Below are positions 27,981 through 38,894 of a stretch of DNA of 64,000 nt, one piece after another. The DNA is from Zygnema cylindricum (Eukaryota > Streptophyta > Zygnematophyceae > Zygnematales > Zygnemataceae): NCBI GenBank assembly GCA_037447655.1, contig JBBHKE010001558.1:216025-280024 (forward strand), in the 5' to 3' direction. Within the stretch, counting starts at the first letter, position 1. Each line of letters begins with the position of its first letter. Below the pieces are notes generated by a model, which worked only from the letters and a program-made list of their open reading frames with translations, searched no databases and had not been told where the DNA came from. Both the position numbers and the translations under genes were made by a program.

Positions 27981-29268
27981 GGGTACGTCTCCATGTGCCA
28001 AAGTAAGGGTTTTTTTCTGTCGTTTTCTTGTAAAACATAGAGCCGTACCGCGTAAGTTTCAGCCGTACAAAAAAAAAGTACATTTTGCGTCATCGTCAAA
28101 TTTAGGATGTACTACATGATGTCGTCTTGTGTTCTTTGACTTACAGCCACGCCAAAAAACGTCATCTCCAAACTTTTCTTTGAAACCCATGGACGATGTG
28201 TTTTAAAACAAAGTATTTTCGAAAAACAAATAGTAACACGTATTCGCACGTGCAAAAAAATTCCAAACATTTCAAACGCATTCAAGCGACGGCGAAAGGT
28301 ACACTATACGTTATGTTTTGTTCGTTTGCATCCATCAAAGTATGTTTTGTTTTGTCGCATTTGGTTCAGTACGGATTTTTTCATTTCAGGGGTCTGAAAA
28401 TTACGATGCCATTTCAAGAAAACGTGAGAAATCCCTGAGGACGCCCAAACAAGTCGCACACGCCGCAGTTCTCACGTAGCCACACATTCACGCCTTTGCA
28501 AACTTCACTATTCATCATCCATTCACGAGGCGGCTCTACGCTGACCGGCTGGGAAGCTGGAGAAAACAATTGAGTGACGTTTTCCGACCACTGCCAAAGA
28601 AATTCAAGCACTTTGTTTGTCTTAAAAAAATGAAAACCATCCATTATTATTGTTATGTTTTTTGAACCCCGATAAAGGAGGATAATAAGTCTATTTTATT
28701 ATGTTGTTTCATCTAACATTTTTACCATGTTTTTACAAGCTTAAAATTACAAAAAAGAATTTCTAATTATTGTGCTTAGTATTTGTTTTCTTACGTCACA
28801 CTTAATCTACTGTGCAAATCGGTTATTCTAAATCCAAATTATTATTACTATGATTATTTTTATTTGTTTTTCTTTATTATCTTTATCTATTTACACGAGA
28901 ATGAAAAAAACGTGTGGTAATAAAGTTTCAAAGCACGTGGAAATTGCCAAAAAGGCAAACGTATAGGGTAGGCAGCGAAAACGACACTTCTTCAGCCATG
29001 GGCAACATCCATGGACAAGGTTGAAAAGGAAAACGTCTACAAATGTCACAAAAATATGCGACGTCACAAACAATTTTGAACAATCACGTGCGGCATCACA
29101 GATTGTAGACGTTGACAACCGTCACGGGCATTATCACCGTAAACAACCTTCACACCCTTAAGTAACAATTATTTTGTTACACATAGGGACACCCGAATCC
29201 GGGTCCGCTGGATTTACGCTAAAAAGCAAAGTAAGTTCGCTAAGTTTCAAGTACATGGCGACGCACCC
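27981..29268. mobile_element. Harbinger-like element G, 1288 bp
   Basis: Left end GGGTACGTCTCCATGTGCC and right end, read on minus, GGGTGCGTCGCCATGTACTT are flanked by TTA (27978-27980 and 29269-29271). The left TTA is the same triplet that ends element F, so the two elements touch. The interior has no recognised transposase. A minus-strand frame at about 28414-28644 looks mildly protein-like (tryptophan-rich) but matches nothing I know. Confidence 0.7.
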
Positions 29269-29271
29269 TTA

Positions 29272-29481
29272 GGCTCTTACGCATTTTCTTGTAGCTTTGC
29301 ACTTCATGGTACGGTGTATCTATACTTTCTTACATCGGCTAAAAAAAAAAAAAAACAGAAAAAAAAACAGAAAAGCGCAACTAGCAAGGGTGAAAAGGGG
29401 GCGGGGTGGGCTGCACGTATACCGTGAATCGCGTATAGTGTTAACGTTTCGTATATTTAATCCGACAGCTTTGATTGAAAG
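29272..29481. other. Host DNA between element G and solo LTR E
   Basis: Short stretch with an A-rich run (about 29341-29375) and no gene. Its last five bases, GAAAG (29477-29481), are the left target duplication of solo LTR E. Confidence 0.6.
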
Positions 29482-29639
29482 TGTTGATGTTTGAGTATTT
29501 TTTAGGTCTTTATTTAGGATAGGAAAAAAAGCAGAGGAATTCTGCCTCAGACTCCCTTCTCTAAGCCCCCACACTTGTTGTAGTCACTCAAGGCTGGAGA
29601 GGGAGCTAGGGCCATGGCTGCCTAAGCTCTCCAGAGAGA

Positions 29640-29739
29640 CATGAGTCCTTAATGGTAGGTTTACTAAATTGGTAGTTACACCCAGGATTCATGAGTCCTT
29701 AATGGTAGGTTTACTAAATTGGTAGTTACACCCAGGATT
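29640..29739. repeat. 50-bp tandem duplication in LTR E
   Basis: Two adjacent copies of a 50-base unit beginning CATGAGTCCTTAATGGTAGG and ending ACACCCAGGATT. The duplication abuts the tRNA-like hairpin of the LTR. Confidence 0.95.
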
Positions 29740-29809
29740 TGATCCTGGTACCTACCGTCCGTCAATCAACCCGTAGGCGGTAGCTTTATCTTGTAATCTA
29801 GGACCAATG
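29731..29809 (-). other. tRNA-like module in LTR E
   Basis: Read on the minus strand: a D-arm-like block (TAGATTACAAGATAAAGC) followed by a B-box/T-arm hairpin CCAGGATCAAATCCTGG, the homologous position of the module in the other LTRs. There is no T-run nearby. The function is inferred. Confidence 0.4.
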
Positions 29810-31020
29810 TTACGACATATAGGGTACGATAAATAAATAAACAAAAACATTTAGACTAATTCATTTAACGGGATAGTAAGACATAGATACAGTTTGTATT
29901 GTACGGACTACGGATTATCTCGAAATAGATATCGCGCATTTGTTTAAAATGTGAAAAGAATACCGCGTAATTATTTGGACGGCCAATTTTAAATGTCGGT
30001 CTTCATCGAACGGCTGTGGTGCGAGCCGCGATTCCGGAGTGGGCCACTTGGCGTTTTCGGGCACCGCCACTCCGGATGACACGTGGTAAGATCAGGGAGG
30101 ATCGCGGGTTCTCCGGAACGCGAGATGACAGTTTTGGATGTGACAAATGTCACATTATGGCGATATCGTACATGGACCGTACAGAAAGTACGACGATACC
30201 TGTACTTTCATGTAGGGTAAAGTCTTACGATTGGTCCGTACCTTAGTACTTTGAAACTCTGAGACCTCCATAAGTCCTCAGAGTGGACAGCTTCCAAGAA
30301 GCCTCTAGGATAATCTTGACCCCTTTGTGTTTAAGCAAAAATAACTGCCACCCTGGCAGACAAATACTCTGACCACCTTCACCCCTGTGAAGGCAAGACT
30401 CCCCTGAGTCGATAGCAAAAAGAAAAAAATTTCTCTGAATTTGCTCCCCTGAGCAGTAAGTTATGGAGGGTCAAAGTTGACCTTTTGTACAGAAGCTCTC
30501 TGGGAGAGAGGGTCCTATCTTCTAATTTTTCTAAGTCCTATCTCTCTCACAGACTCTATCTACTGATGTACGGAACCAATCAGAATACAGTCCCGTACGC
30601 AAAAGTACAGCTGCCGATGTACTTTATGTACGGACATTGTACGACATGGCCTAAATGTCCACACGTGGAATATCCGGATTCGCTCCTTTAATCCCCGGAG
30701 ATGCCGCGCACCAATGTAACATCGCCACGTGTCATCCGATGTGGCGATGCCCACAAACCGCCGAATTCTTCTTCCACGATCTCGGCGCTAATTCCGGCCG
30801 TCCGATAAAACTCGCATTTGATCGTAGCCGTAATAAATACATGCGCGGTATTTGTTTCGCTTACGAAATCAATGCGCGGTATTGATTTCTTATCCGTACC
30901 GCAATTTGTACTTTTACACTACCATATCTATGTATCCCGTTAACAGTTATAGTTAAATGATTTATCCTACGTGTACATGTTTAAATCATTATCGCACTAT
31001 ATACTATGTAATACTACTTC

Positions 31021-31099
31021 TAGACTTAACGGCTAAGGCTACCGGCTATCTACTGTTTGACGGCCGGCAGGTACCAGGATCAAATCCTGTCGCCGGCAC
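31021..31099 (+). other. tRNA-like module, C1 3' LTR copy 1
   Basis: GCCGGC / GCCGGC outer stem around the T-arm-like hairpin CAGGATCAAATCCTG, with B-box match GATCAAATC and a TTTT run at 31105-31108. Lies antisense to gag-pol. Confidence 0.4.
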
Positions 31100-31154
31100 A
31101 TACCTTTTAGTAATTAATCCCTTGACTAATATAAATTTCCCGTAACACTACTTC

Positions 31155-31233
31155 TAGACTGAACGGCTAAGGCTACCGACTATCTACTGTCTGACGGCCG
31201 GCAGGTACCAGGATCAAATCCTGTCGCCGGCAC
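31155..31233 (+). other. tRNA-like module, C1 3' LTR copy 2
   Basis: Second copy from the 134-bp duplication. Hairpin and B-box are unchanged. The downstream run is CATTTTAG, so a T4 is kept. Confidence 0.4.
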
Positions 31234-31440
31234 ATACATTTTAGTAATTAATCCCTTGACTAATATAAATTTCCCTTAAACCTCAGGATAGCCTAGGTAG
31301 CCATGGCTCTAGCTTCCTCTCCAATTTCTCAGTGACTGCGACAAGTTTGAGAGTTGGAGAGAGAAGTTAGAGGTAGACTGCCTCGGCTTCTTTATTTATA
31401 TTCAGACCTAGAAAATACTTAAAAACCATTAATTTTTACA

Positions 31441-31453
31441 CTCCCCTTATTTT
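31441..31453 (-). other. C1 polypurine tract
   Basis: On minus AAAATAAGGGGAG directly before the 3' LTR and directly after the pol stop codon: the plus-strand DNA priming site of LTR elements. The same tract precedes the 3' LTRs of C2 (42596-42607) and C3 (49794-49805), with one change in D1 (40673-40684). Confidence 0.85.
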
Positions 31454-34269
31454 CTAGTCAATCTTTAATTTCAGGCCACACTTCTCCCTGCAGAAAATTA
31501 GCTTAGGGGAAGGCACAGGTTTGGTCATCATATTTGCTACCATCTCACTATCTGGTCGGTACTCTAAACTGATTATTTTATTTTCTACTTTCTCTCTAAC
31601 AAATCTGAGTCTAATGTCCATATGTTTGGCTTTAAAATGATGTTTAGGATTGGCAGAAATAGCAATTGCTGCCTGATTATCACAAAATATTTTATGCACA
31701 CCACTCTTAAGATGACCAAGTTCACCAAGTAAAGACTTGACCCACATCAATTCTTTTACAGCAGAGCAAGAGGCCATATACTCAGCCTCCATGGTGGACT
31801 GAGCAATAACCTTTTGCTGTTTGCTACTCCAACAGCAAGCCCCATCACCCACATATAATACATATCCAGAAGTGCATCTCCTCATCGGAGCATCACCATA
31901 ACTGGCATCACTCCAAGTAGTGATGTCAGTATTCTCCCCACCCAAATGCAACCATAGATCCCTACTTCCTATCAAGTATCTAAGAACTCTCTTAGCTGCC
32001 TCCCAATCCCTCTTAGTGGGAGCATTTAGACTTCTACTCAACACTCCTACAGCTGCAGCTAAATCCGACCGGATACAATTCATAAAATAGATTAGACTTC
32101 CCACTACTTGCGTGTAAGGAATAGTCTGCATGAACTTCTATTCTTCAGGAGATAATTCCTCGTCTAAGACTATGACTCCTTCTTCCTCACTCCCCTCACT
32201 TCCCTTCTTCACTTCCATTGGAGTTGTACAACTATTAGCTTTATCCATTTGAAATTTTTCAAGCATGTTCCCTATTGCTTCCTTTTGAGTCAATCTTATA
32301 ATTTTTCTTTTTCGGTCTCTCTCTACTTGAATTCCCAAAATATATTTTGCTTCCCCCATATCGTTCATTTCAAATCTCCCTTTAAGATCGGTTTTCAGTT
32401 TATTAATTTTTTCCATTGATTTACTTAAAACAAGCAAATCATCAACATAAATTGCAATAAATATAAAACCTTCCTCATCTTCGAAAACATAGATTGAGTG
32501 ATCTGAGCTGATCCGGATATATCCCACACCGGTAAGAAACTCATCAAGCTTCTTATTCCACTGTCGAGGCGCCTGTTTCAAACCATAAAGAGATTTAATC
32601 AGCCGGCATACCTTACTCTCCTCTCCTTCTTCCACAAACCCTTCGGGTTGTCGCATGAAGATCTCCTCTTCCAATTCTCCATGCAAAAAGGTTGTTTTGA
32701 TGTCCATCTGGTGCACTTCCATGTCTTCCGCTGCTGCCAGGCTGAGAAGTATGCGGACGGAGGGAAATCTGACCACCGGAGCAAAGGTTTCCTCGTAGTC
32801 AATTCCCTCCTTTTGTGTAAATCCCTTTGCCACTAGTCGGGCCTTGTAGCGCTCGATTGTGTTATCTGGGTTCAGTTTTAATTTGAAAACCCACTTACAA
32901 CCGATTGGTTTTCGGTTAGGTGGACAATCCACTAGCTCCCAAGTATCGGCTGCCATAATTGAGGCCATCTCTTCATTGATGGCTGTCTTCCACCGATTTC
33001 TTTCTGGACAAGTCATCGCCTCTCCATAAGTTTGAGGTTCATCTTGATGAGATAGTTTAGTTACCTTGTTATTAACCTGTTTTTCTTGCAGTCTTTTACT
33101 ACTTCTCCTTCCCCCCTCAAAATCTGAGGCCGGAATAGATGGTTCTTGTGGATTCTTTCGAACAAACTCGGTTTCTCCCCTATCCCTTGATTCCGAATCA
33201 ATTTCCACCACGTCTTTCGCTTCGGGTAGAGTTGTCACTGGAGTTTCCACAGCCGAGTCCTTTTCAGTCTGATTTGTACTTGCAAGAATGTCATCGTCTC
33301 TAAAACCTGGATAGTTAGGAAGCTCAAAGTCATCAAAATTTTCTGACTCAAATCTGATTTTTACTGACTTCGTATATTTGAAGGGATCCACAAACTTTCC
33401 TTCATCCATAACTTCTAGATGTTTTACTAAGATTATATCTTCCCTTTTTAGATCATAAACTCTATATCCTTTAACATCTTCATCATATCCTAATAAGTAT
33501 CCCGGTTTTCTTTTAGGATCTAGCTTCCAATTAGACCGATCTGTATCTAGACTAAATACTTGACTGCCGAAAACCTTTAAGTGAGATATGTCTGGTTTCC
33601 GGCCTGTCCATCTCTCATAAGGTGTTTGATCTTTTATAGCTGAAGTAAGAACTCTATTCTTGAGATAATTAGCACAGTTCATTGCTTCTGCCCAAAATCT
33701 TTTTCCTATCTTTTTATCTGACAACATACTTCTAGCACTATCACTTAGTGTTCTATTTAACCTTTCAGCTACCCCATTCTGTTCCGGATTTTCTGGAACT
33801 GTCTTTTGGTGTTGGACCCCATCTTCCCTTAGAAAAACCTCAAACTGGTTAGAAGTATACTCTCCACCATTGTCACTCTTTACTCTCTTGATTGGAGTTT
33901 CATGGAGTTTTTCGCTCCATGCTTTATATTGTCTAAAATATTCCTCAGCTTCTGACTTGTTTTTCAAAAAATACATCCGAGAATACCGAGACCAATCATC
34001 AGTTATAGTCATCATAAATCTCTTCCCCCCCGGTGAGGGCACTCTAGCTGGTCCCCAAATATCTGTGTGTACTAGATCTAGAAGTTTTTCTCCCTTGTAG
34101 GTGGTTGATTTAGGAAAGGGTAATCTGTGTGCTTTACCTTGAGCACACCCACTACAATCACTTATATCATCACTCTCACTGAACTGAATCCCTTCCACCA
34201 CTCCCATCTTTTTCATCTCTCTTAACTTATCTAGATTCACATGCCCAAGCCTCTTATGCCACATCATAA
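31454..34269 (-). pseudogene. C1 pol: integrase, reverse transcriptase, RNase H
   Basis: Copia polyprotein C-terminal half. In order: integrase zinc-binding HHCC (HKRLGH ... CSGCAQGK), integrase catalytic core (DIWGP, SDNGGEY, PEQNGVAERLNRTL), GAG-box-like linker, reverse transcriptase with the YVDDLLV active site and FLHGELEEEIFM, and RNase H with CDNQAAIAI and the KHMDIR end. Integrase to reverse transcriptase is one open frame (32138-34267). One in-frame stop (TAG at 32135-32137, where C2 and C3 read Lys) separates the last 226 codons. The stop codon at 31454-31456 abuts the polypurine tract. The N-terminal side is cut off by the pogo-like insertion. Confidence 0.93.
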
Positions 34270-34271
34270 TA

Positions 34272-36316
34272 CAGTAGAACCTGTCTAAAACAATACTCCT
34301 AGGACCGGTGGTTGGTATTGAATTAGAGAGGTTATTGAATTACGACGCTCGACACTGGTCACCTGTTCACCCAACCCCACGTCACTTGCAATAAAACACT
34401 CTACTTCATAGCATTATTCTTGTCCATATCTTAAGAATGCCGAAGAAAGGCGGTAAATACTCGACAATGACGGATCAGGTTCGCATTGCTCTTTGTAAAT
34501 ACAAACAAGACAACCCTACACTTTCGCAGGCCGAACTCCAATGCTGGCTCAAGTCGGAGCACCACCTCGAAGTTAGCCAGCCCACAATTTCTCAAACCCT
34601 GAAACGTTCAGGTGAGCTACTCCGGCGTGATGAGGATCCTAACATCCAAAGCAAGCGCCAGCGGACAGTCAAGTTCCCAGTGATGGAGAAAGCACTCGCG
34701 GAATGGATCCTGACCAACCAAGAATGTGTCTCAGTCTCTGGGGACCTCATTAAAGAGAACGCCGCAAAGATCCTTGATCGCTTGTATCCCGGCCATGAAT
34801 CGTTTGAATTTTCAAATGGTTGGCTGGAAGCATTCAAGCTTCGTCATGGGATCAAGTCATTCCGCCGTTTTGGTGAGAGTGGCTCGGTGGACATGGATGC
34901 CGTCCGCCGTGCGCTCCCAGAAATCCGCCAGCTGCTGGACCATTATGCGTGGAAGGACATCTACAATATGGATGAAACCGGCCTTTTTTTCCGCATGCAG
35001 GTGAACACGTACTGTTTTATTGGATCTGCGGCTAGGTCTCGACCCTTTTCAGATGCTGATTGAATGAACATTGTTGATTCCAGGCTGATAACTCTCTTGC
35101 CACGAAGCAACTGGAGGGGCGCAAGCAGAACAAAGAGCGGCTCACCTTGGCGCTCTGCTGCAACGGAGACGGTTCCGACAAGCTCCCCCTCTGGGTCATC
35201 GGAAAATACAAAAATCCTCGATGCTTCAAGAATATCAACCGTGAGAGCCTGGGCTGCACTTACCGAAGTAATGCAAAGGCGTGGATGACGCAGAGCGTTT
35301 TTTTGGAGTGGCTGAAAGCGTTTGACCTTCATGTTATCAATCGCAAAGTCCTTTTAATTCTTGACAACTGCAGTGCGCATGTCCCCCTTGATGAGCTCCC
35401 TACTCGCATCCAGCTGCGAAATACCACCATCTTCTACCTTCCTCCCAACATGACGTCCAAAATCCAGCCTTGTGATGCCGGTATCATCCGCAATTTTAAA
35501 GGTTATTACCGCCGTCGATTCAACCGTCTGCTGCTGCAGTGCCTTGAGGACGGAGCTGACCAGCCGGAGAGAATCGACGTGCTACAAGCCATCCGACTGG
35601 CTGTTCCCGCGTGGGAAATGGACGTCAAAACCGACACCGTCCAGAACTGCTATAGGCACTGCCAGATCCGCACGGCGGAGGCCTCTTCGCAGGCAGTACT
35701 AACTGAGGAGGATCTCATCGACCAGGATGTTATTGGCGAGCTGGAGTCACAGATCACCAGGTTGCGCTACGGAAACCCAATGGACATCAGGAACCTTCTC
35801 AACTATCCGGATGAGGATGTTATATCCTATACGCCGACGTTTGACGAAATCATCGAAGATCATTTACCTCAGCCTGAGGGCGGTCAGATTGACGATGCTG
35901 ACAACGAGGACGATAGTCAAGAAATCGCTCCAGTGTCAACAAAAGAAGCCAGCAAAATGCTGCAGTTGCTGGAGATTTTCTGGCTCCAACAAGACAACGA
36001 GAATGCCGAGTTTATGCTGTCATTGAGGCGTATGCAAGATAAGATCGACATGCTCAGAACGCGCCAGATGGTGCAGAAGGGCATTAAGGAATTCTTCCAG
36101 CCAGTTTAGGGAAGTTTGTAGGGTGTTTGTATGGTTTGACTTTGTGATTTGTCAGGTGTATTGAATTAAAAAAAATTTGGGACCACGAAAAGTTATTGAA
36201 TATTGTATTGGAGAGGTTTATTGAATTCAATATGGGTCAAACGTCAGGACCGGGCACAAATATTGAATTATGGAGGTTATTGAATTAGGCAGTATTGAAT
36301 TAGACAGGTTCTACTG
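34272..36316 (+). mobile_element. Pogo/Tigger-like DNA transposon, 2045 bp
   Basis: Terminal inverted repeats CAGTAGAACCTGTCTAA at both ends, with a TA duplication on each side (34270-34271, 36317-36318), as in the pogo branch of Tc1/mariner. TTGAATTA-type subterminal repeats occur at both ends. It is inserted in Copia C1 in the orientation opposite to C1's genes. It encodes one uninterrupted two-exon transposase and so looks potentially autonomous. Confidence 0.95.
34437..36109 (+). CDS. Pogo/Tigger-like transposase, 2 exons
   Basis: DDE-type transposase with a CENP-B-like architecture. Exons 34437-35000 and 35084-36109 with an 83-base GT-AG intron; 529 codons, no stop. N-terminal helix-turn-helix DNA-binding region (about residues 8-55), second HTH of CENP-B type (about 75-145, with NGWLEAFKLRHGI), then the DDE_1 catalytic core. 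Catalytic Asp candidates are in IYNMDETGLFF (first), LLILDNCSAH (second) and SKIQPCDAGIIRNFK (third), i.e. the DDD form typical of pogo. The C-terminal part is acidic, then basic. The start ATG at 34437 lies 165 bases inside the left repeat. Base composition is more GC-rich than the surrounding Copia, consistent with a recent arrival. Activity is inferred from intactness only. Confidence 0.93.
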
Positions 36317-36318
36317 TA

Positions 36319-37835
36319 CATGAACACCAGCATAATAAAATTTTTTCGTTTCATTACTTAAGATCAGCCTAAACATCCTATGGCTACCTTTCTCAGCAAT
36401 GAAATAGACATCCTCCTTAAAACTAGCAGTAAAGACTCCTTCCCTAGTGCTGGTGAAAAAACCCTTATCATCTAATACAGATGTAGAGATAAGGTTTTTG
36501 TTCAGCTCCGGAATAAACAATACATCGGAGAATGTTACTATGGATGTCTTTCCTTCTACTAACACTTTCAGATCTACCGATCCTACAAGAGTAGTGGTGA
36601 CTATCCTCCCATCCCCGTACTCTATCTCTACGGTGGGAATCTTTCTTATCTTAGTGAACAGGTGTGTATCCTTACACATGTGCATTGAGGCACCTGAATC
36701 TATAATCCAGCTTGCTTCACCTTTCAATCCACCGTAAGCACATTTCTGCTTTCGTGGAATTTCAACCTCAGTTTTCGCCTCCAACTCCTCATCCAAAAGA
36801 AGCTCATCGTCCTCGTCCTCGGATTCCGCCTCAAGTACCTGTGTGACAAGGGCCTTTTTCTTTCCTCTCGGGGTACCACTGGTCTGCCCCTCCTTTAACC
36901 GAAGCTCGGTTAGCTTAGTGCACTCTGCCATATAGTGCCCAGGTTTCTTACAAAAATGACATAAACCTTTGGGAGCCCTTGGTTCAAACTCGTCAACCTA
37001 TTTTTTCTGCTCCCTACCCCCATAGTTTCCGAATGGTTTCCGAGAATCCTTGTTCCTCCAATCGGTCGCTGTTGCCAGGGCTTGGCCACTCTTTCCTCCC
37101 CTTCGGATCTCAATCGTATTCTCTCGAACGAGAATCATCCCTACCACTGAGTTCCATATCCACCTTGAGTCCGGCAAGTCCTGCACACGATTGACTATGT
37201 TCTCGAACTCATCAGGTAACTTCATCAGTAAGCAGTTAACCTTTTCTTTTTCACTAAAAACTTTTCCCGCACTCTCTAGCTCCATGAAGAGTGTAGCAAG
37301 CTCATTGCAAAAATCCAACATATTTCCCCCTTTGTATACATACTCGTTAACTTTCTGATCAGCCAACTGTTGTTGCTGAATCGTACCACTTCGGTACATC
37401 TCTATGAGAGCCATCCAAAGATCGGATGCCGTTTCTACCTGCAAATGAGGACATGCAAGTCCTTGAGTGAGATGGCGTAGGATGAAGTGCTTTGCCGCCA
37501 TATTGTTGAAGTCCCAGGTTTTAGTATCATTCTCCTCGTTCCTCGAAATATGTGACATGAATGCTAAACCAGTTGCTATTGGTGTGGTCGCCTCCTTCTC
37601 CTTTCCTTTGTCCACCACCTCTCCTTCCTTTGTTTCCTCCGTTGAAGGTGCATCCTTTGTCCTGGTGAATCTGCTTCCTTTAAACCATGGAGGAAATTCC
37701 AAGACTTGATGGACGCCCCAATCGTCCACTCACTATCCCCCAAAACCTTTTTTCGTATAGAGCTCCTATCATCATACTTTCCCAGTATATGAAGCCAGTT
37801 CCATTAAAGATTGGTACCCTAGAGGGTGGGCCCAT
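36319..37835 (-). pseudogene. C1 gag and protease region
   Basis: Copia gag (UBN2-like, with the region around HFILRHLTQGLACPHLQ), the CCHC zinc knuckle CHFCKKPGHYMAEC and the aspartic protease motif WIIDSGASMHMC. Probable start ATG at 37833-37835 (MGPPSRVPIFNGTGF), inside the primer-binding site. Damaged by a frameshift around 37690-37735 and an in-frame stop TAG (36998-37000) where C2 has a Gln codon. The pogo-like insertion truncates it downstream of the protease. Confidence 0.9.
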
Positions 37836-37839
37836 AACC
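37825..37839 (-). other. C1 primer-binding site (half tRNA-iMet)
   Basis: Plus-strand GGTGGGCCCATAACC directly abuts the 5' LTR. It equals, as I remember it, the anticodon stem-loop of plant initiator tRNA-Met rather than its 3' end, so on the element strand the site can pair with that tRNA segment. The gag ATG (37833-37835) is within it. The same 15 bases occur in C2 (46933-46947), C3 (54132-54146) and D1 (57729-57743). Confidence 0.7.
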
Positions 37840-38894
37840 TGAAACTCTGAGACCTCCATAAGTCCTCAGAGTGGACAGCTTCCAAGAAGCCTCTAGGATA
37901 ATCTTGACCCCTTTGTGTTTAAGCAAAAATAACTGCCACCCTGGCAAACAAATACTCTGACCACTTTCACCCCTGTGAAGGCAAGACTCCCCTGAGTCGA
38001 TAGCAAAAAGAAAAAAATTTCTCTGAATTTGCTCCCCTGAGCAGTAAGTTATGGAGGGTCAAAGTTGACCTTTTGTACAGAAGCTCTCTGGGAGAGAGGG
38101 TCCTATCTTCTAATTTTTCTAAGTCCTATCTCTCTCACAGACTCTATCTACTGATGTACGGAACCAATCAGAATACAGTCCCGTACGCAAAAGTACAGCT
38201 GCCGGTGTACTTTATGTACGGACATTGTACGACATGGCCTAAATGTCCACACGTGGAATATCCGGATTCGCTCCTTTAATCCTCGGAGATGCCGCGCACC
38301 AATGTAACATTGCCACGTGTCATCCGATGTGGCGATGCCCACAAACCGCCGAATTCTTCTTCCACGATCTCGGCGCTAATTCCGGCCGTCCGATAAAACT
38401 CGCATTTGATCGTAGCCGTAATAAATACATGCGTGGTATTTGTTTCGCTTACGAAATCAATGCGCGGTATTGATTTCTTATCCGTACCGCAATTCGTACT
38501 TTTACACTACCATATCTATGTATCCCGTTAACAGTTATAGTTAAATGATTTATCCTACGTGTACATGTTTAAATCATTATCGTACTATATACTATGTAAC
38601 ACTACTTCTAGACTTAACGGCTAAGGCTACCGGCTATCTACTGTCTGACGGCCGGCAGGTACCAGGATCAAATCCTGTCGCCGGCACATACCTTTTAGTA
38701 ATTAATCCCTTGACTAATATAAATTTCCCGTAAACCTCAGGATAGCCTAGGTAGCCATGGCTCTAGCTTCCTCTCCAATTTCTCAGTGACTGCGACAAGT
38801 TTGAGAGTTGGAGAGAGAAGTTAGAGGTAGACTGCCTCGGCTTCTTTATTTCTATTCAGACCTAGAAAATACTTAAAAACCATTAATTTCTACA
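37840..38894 (-). repeat. C1 5' LTR (1055 bp)
   Basis: TGAAACTCTGAGACC to ATTTCTACA. Matches the 3' LTR except for the extra 134-bp unit there and scattered substitutions. Confidence 0.93.
38609..38687 (+). other. tRNA-like module, C1 5' LTR
   Basis: Single copy: outer stem GCCGGC/GCCGGC, hairpin CAGGATCAAATCCTG, TTTT at about 38693-38696. Confidence 0.4.

Larger units (their letters stand above)
30252..31440 (-). repeat. C1 3' LTR (1189 bp, with internal duplication)
   Basis: Begins TGAAACTCTGAGACC and ends ATTTTTACA (TG...CA). A 134-bp unit covering the tRNA-like module is present twice (units starting 31021 and 31155). Otherwise closely similar to the other C1 LTR. Confidence 0.92.
30252..38894 (-). 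mobile_element. Ty1/Copia retrotransposon C1, interrupted by pogo-like element
   Basis: Copia order read on minus: 5' LTR (37840-38894), primer-binding site, gag, protease, integrase, reverse transcriptase, RNase H, polypurine tract (31441-31453), 3' LTR (30252-31440). The flanks TACTT (30247-30251) and GACTT (38895-38899) are an imperfect 5-bp target duplication. C1 sits inside solo LTR E. A 2045-bp pogo-like transposon (34272-36316) splits it between protease and integrase. The 3' LTR is 134 bp longer than the 5' LTR owing to an internal duplication. Disabled by the insertion, a gag frameshift and two stops. Confidence 0.92.

Noticed and set aside
28414-28644. Tryptophan-rich frame inside Harbinger-like element G as a captured gene
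   Set aside because: No recognised family, no splice context, and only 76 codons.
30485-30885. Plus-strand frames of 60-76 codons repeated in every C-family LTR
   Set aside because: Conserved only because the LTRs are copies; they are antisense to the element and show no coding pattern such as silent substitutions.
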